From the NCBI GenBank assembly GCA_945938055.1, contig CAMEUH010000155.1, positions 1 to 6,105 on the forward strand: a stretch of 6,105 nucleotides of DNA. The letters are read 5' to 3'. The notes beneath the pieces are model-generated. The model did no database searches. It was not told the DNA's origin and saw only the letters and a program-made list of their open reading frames with translations. A program made the translations under genes and the position numbers. Positions within the stretch are counted from its first letter, which is position 1, and each line of letters opens with the position of its first letter. The stretch comes from an uncultured Eubacteriaceae bacterium (GTDB lineage: Bacteria; Bacillota; Clostridia; Lachnospirales; Lachnospiraceae). This document shows, piece after piece, positions 4,897 through 6,105 of this stretch.

Positions 4897-6105
4897 TCGT
4901 TCATTTCCCCTTCCATTTCTTCAAAAACAGTACACCCTCTGCGTGTTGTTTCCTTTGTCCGGTAAAGAGCCTTATCTGCATTGTGGTATATCCTTTCATC
5001 ATATCCCGATACAGAAAAGGTTACACCTGCACTAACAGAAAAAACCGGCAGGTCATCCTTGCTTTCCATTGTCGCTTCATTAACCAAATCCACAATCTGC
5101 TTAACGCACCCAGCCTGTTCTAAGGTAAGCCGATTCATAATCACAGCAAATTCATCTCCGCCAAGCCGGAACACCTTATCCGACGTGCGCATTTTTTCAT
5201 TAAGAACAGCTGTCAAGCGCTTCAAAACTGCATCTCCCACATCATGTCCATAGGTATCATTAATTCCCTTAAACTTGTCAATGTCCATCAGCAGAAGTCC
5301 AAAAGGCATTTCAGATTCTTCCAGTAATTTCTTAACTCTGCTAAATGCAGTTCTGTTCAGTGTCCCGGTCAGTTCATCATGCTCAATCTTGTATTGCATC
5401 CATTCTTCCCTATGTTTTTGCTCCGTAATGTCCTGCACGGCAAAAACAACCTTTTCCAAGGTTCCATTCGAAGCCCACTGAGCAGGAGCCAGGTTGATAC
5501 GTCCCCATTCAATTTGTTTCCCTTGATATTCACAGGTAAGTATATTGGTATTCTTAAGCCGTTGCCGCATGGTATCCAGGTTCATAAACTCCCGGACGCT
5601 ATCCACATAATCCTTTTGTACCATCTCACTACAAAATACATCTAATATCACTTGATGCGGAACCGGTTCACTTGGAAGAAACTTTCGTGCAACCTTGGAT
5701 AGTTTTATTGGCTGTACTGTTCCTTTCTCAAGTTCAATCATGACACTCGCATTATAAATGCTGCTTAATGCCTTTATCATCTGCCGGTGTTCTTCCTCTT
5801 CCTGTTTCATCTGCGTAATATCTTTTACCAGCAAAACAAAACGCTCCAAATGTCCTTTTTCATCTAATGACACAACTGAAAACTCCAACCGGAACCAATT
5901 ATTATTACCCTTCACTTCCCGCTCGATGTCAATGGTAAACGTACTCTTTTCCGTGCAAAGAAATGCTTCCATGTACTCCCGTTCTGTGCGTCTCAGTATT
6001 TCTTCTTTATATTCCGGCTTAATAATGGATGCATAGAACTGCCTGAGCCATTCCCAGTCTCCTTCTTCCGGAATCATATTACTTAATACTCTGGTAATAC
6101 GAAAT
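4893..6105 (-). CDS. PAS-PAS-GGDEF diguanylate cyclase (N-terminus beyond window)
   Basis: Makes the second messenger cyclic di-GMP from two GTP. Residues are numbered from the ATG at 6077. Two PAS-type sensor modules end in VLLVKDITQMKQEEEE (about 82-97) and VFAVQDITEQKHREEW (about 211-226), each leading into a short coiled helix. The GGDEF domain begins DELTGTLNR (about 234) and has MDIDKFKGINDTYGHDVGD (264-282) with metal-binding D265. The GGDEF signature (306-310) is intact, and RTSD (297-300), the product-inhibition I-site, sits the expected five residues before it, so both catalysis and feedback inhibition look functional. No membrane segment is visible. The frame stays open upstream of 6077 to the edge (about nine more codons, ending ITRVLSN before the Met), and no good ribosome site precedes 6077, so the true start probably lies outside. 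It is followed by the acetyltransferase with a 4-base overlap. Confidence 0.93.
   Translation of the reverse strand, partial: FRITRVLSNMIPEEGDWEWLRQFYASIIKPEYKEEILRRTEREYMEAFLCTEKSTFTIDIEREVKGNNNWFRLEFSVVSLDEKGHLERFVLLVKDITQMKQEEEEHRQMIKALSSIYNASVMIELEKGTVQPIKLSKVARKFLPSEPVPHQVILDVFCSEMVQKDYVDSVREFMNLDTMRQRLKNTNILTCEYQGKQIEWGRINLAPAQWASNGTLEKVVFAVQDITEQKHREEWMQYKIEHDELTGTLNRTAFSRVKKLLEESEMPFGLLLMDIDKFKGINDTYGHDVGDAVLKRLTAVLNEKMRTSDKVFRLGGDEFAVIMNRLTLEQAGCVKQIVDLVNEATMESKDDLPVFSVSAGVTFSVSGYDERIYHNADKALYRTKETTRRGCTVFEEMEGEMNE

Noticed and set aside
4692..5123. A 143-codon plus-strand open frame spanning the cyclase-acetyltransferase junction
   Set aside because: Antisense to two clear protein families and without any supporting signal.

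Overview
The window (about 40% GC by eye, AT-rich between genes) looks like chromosomal core and accessory DNA from a low-GC Gram-positive bacterium, most likely a Lachnospiraceae-type clostridium. The evidence is the compact rpmG-secE-nusG cluster with strong AGGAGG-type ribosome sites, a short single-helix SecE, a NusG of clostridial type, a Cof-type HAD phosphatase, and a FliD-like protein ending in a tyrosine/cysteine-rich tail of a kind I associate with this family. The species cannot be fixed from the sequence.

Layout. Positions 1-828 (minus strand) hold rpmG (L33), secE and the start of nusG. A near-consensus sigma-A promoter at 911-939 drives them, and a short leader in between carries a possible 9-codon peptide and an inverted repeat. 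Positions 1028-1840 (plus) hold a HAD-superfamily phosphatase with its own promoter, divergent from rpmG. Positions 1870-3144 (minus) hold a divergent FliD-like (flagellar cap-like) protein, convergent with the HAD gene. The hairpin terminator between these two overlaps the end of the HAD reading frame. The FliD-like gene has a leader of about 90 nt containing a hairpin with an AGGA loop and a perfect AAGGAGGTGA ribosome site. Positions 3348-4112 (plus) hold a type I 3-dehydroquinate dehydratase (aroD) with a clear promoter, divergent from the FliD-like gene. Positions 4123-6105 (minus) hold a two-gene unit: a PAS-PAS-GGDEF diguanylate cyclase that runs off the window edge, followed with a 4-base ATGA overlap by a GNAT-family acetyltransferase.

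How the genes work together. The rpmG-secE-nusG cluster serves translation, protein export and transcription elongation. HAD and aroD look like independent single-gene metabolic units. The FliD-like protein and the diguanylate cyclase could both bear on motility or surface behaviour, but nothing in the window links them directly. No flagellar structural genes, mobile elements, CRISPR arrays, tRNAs or rRNAs are visible. There is no gene-free stretch above 300 bases; the two larger gaps (829-1027 and 3145-3347) are filled by divergent promoters and leaders. I do not see a clear new multi-gene system. The most unusual items are the orphan FliD-like gene with its structured leader and the cyclase-acetyltransferase coupling.
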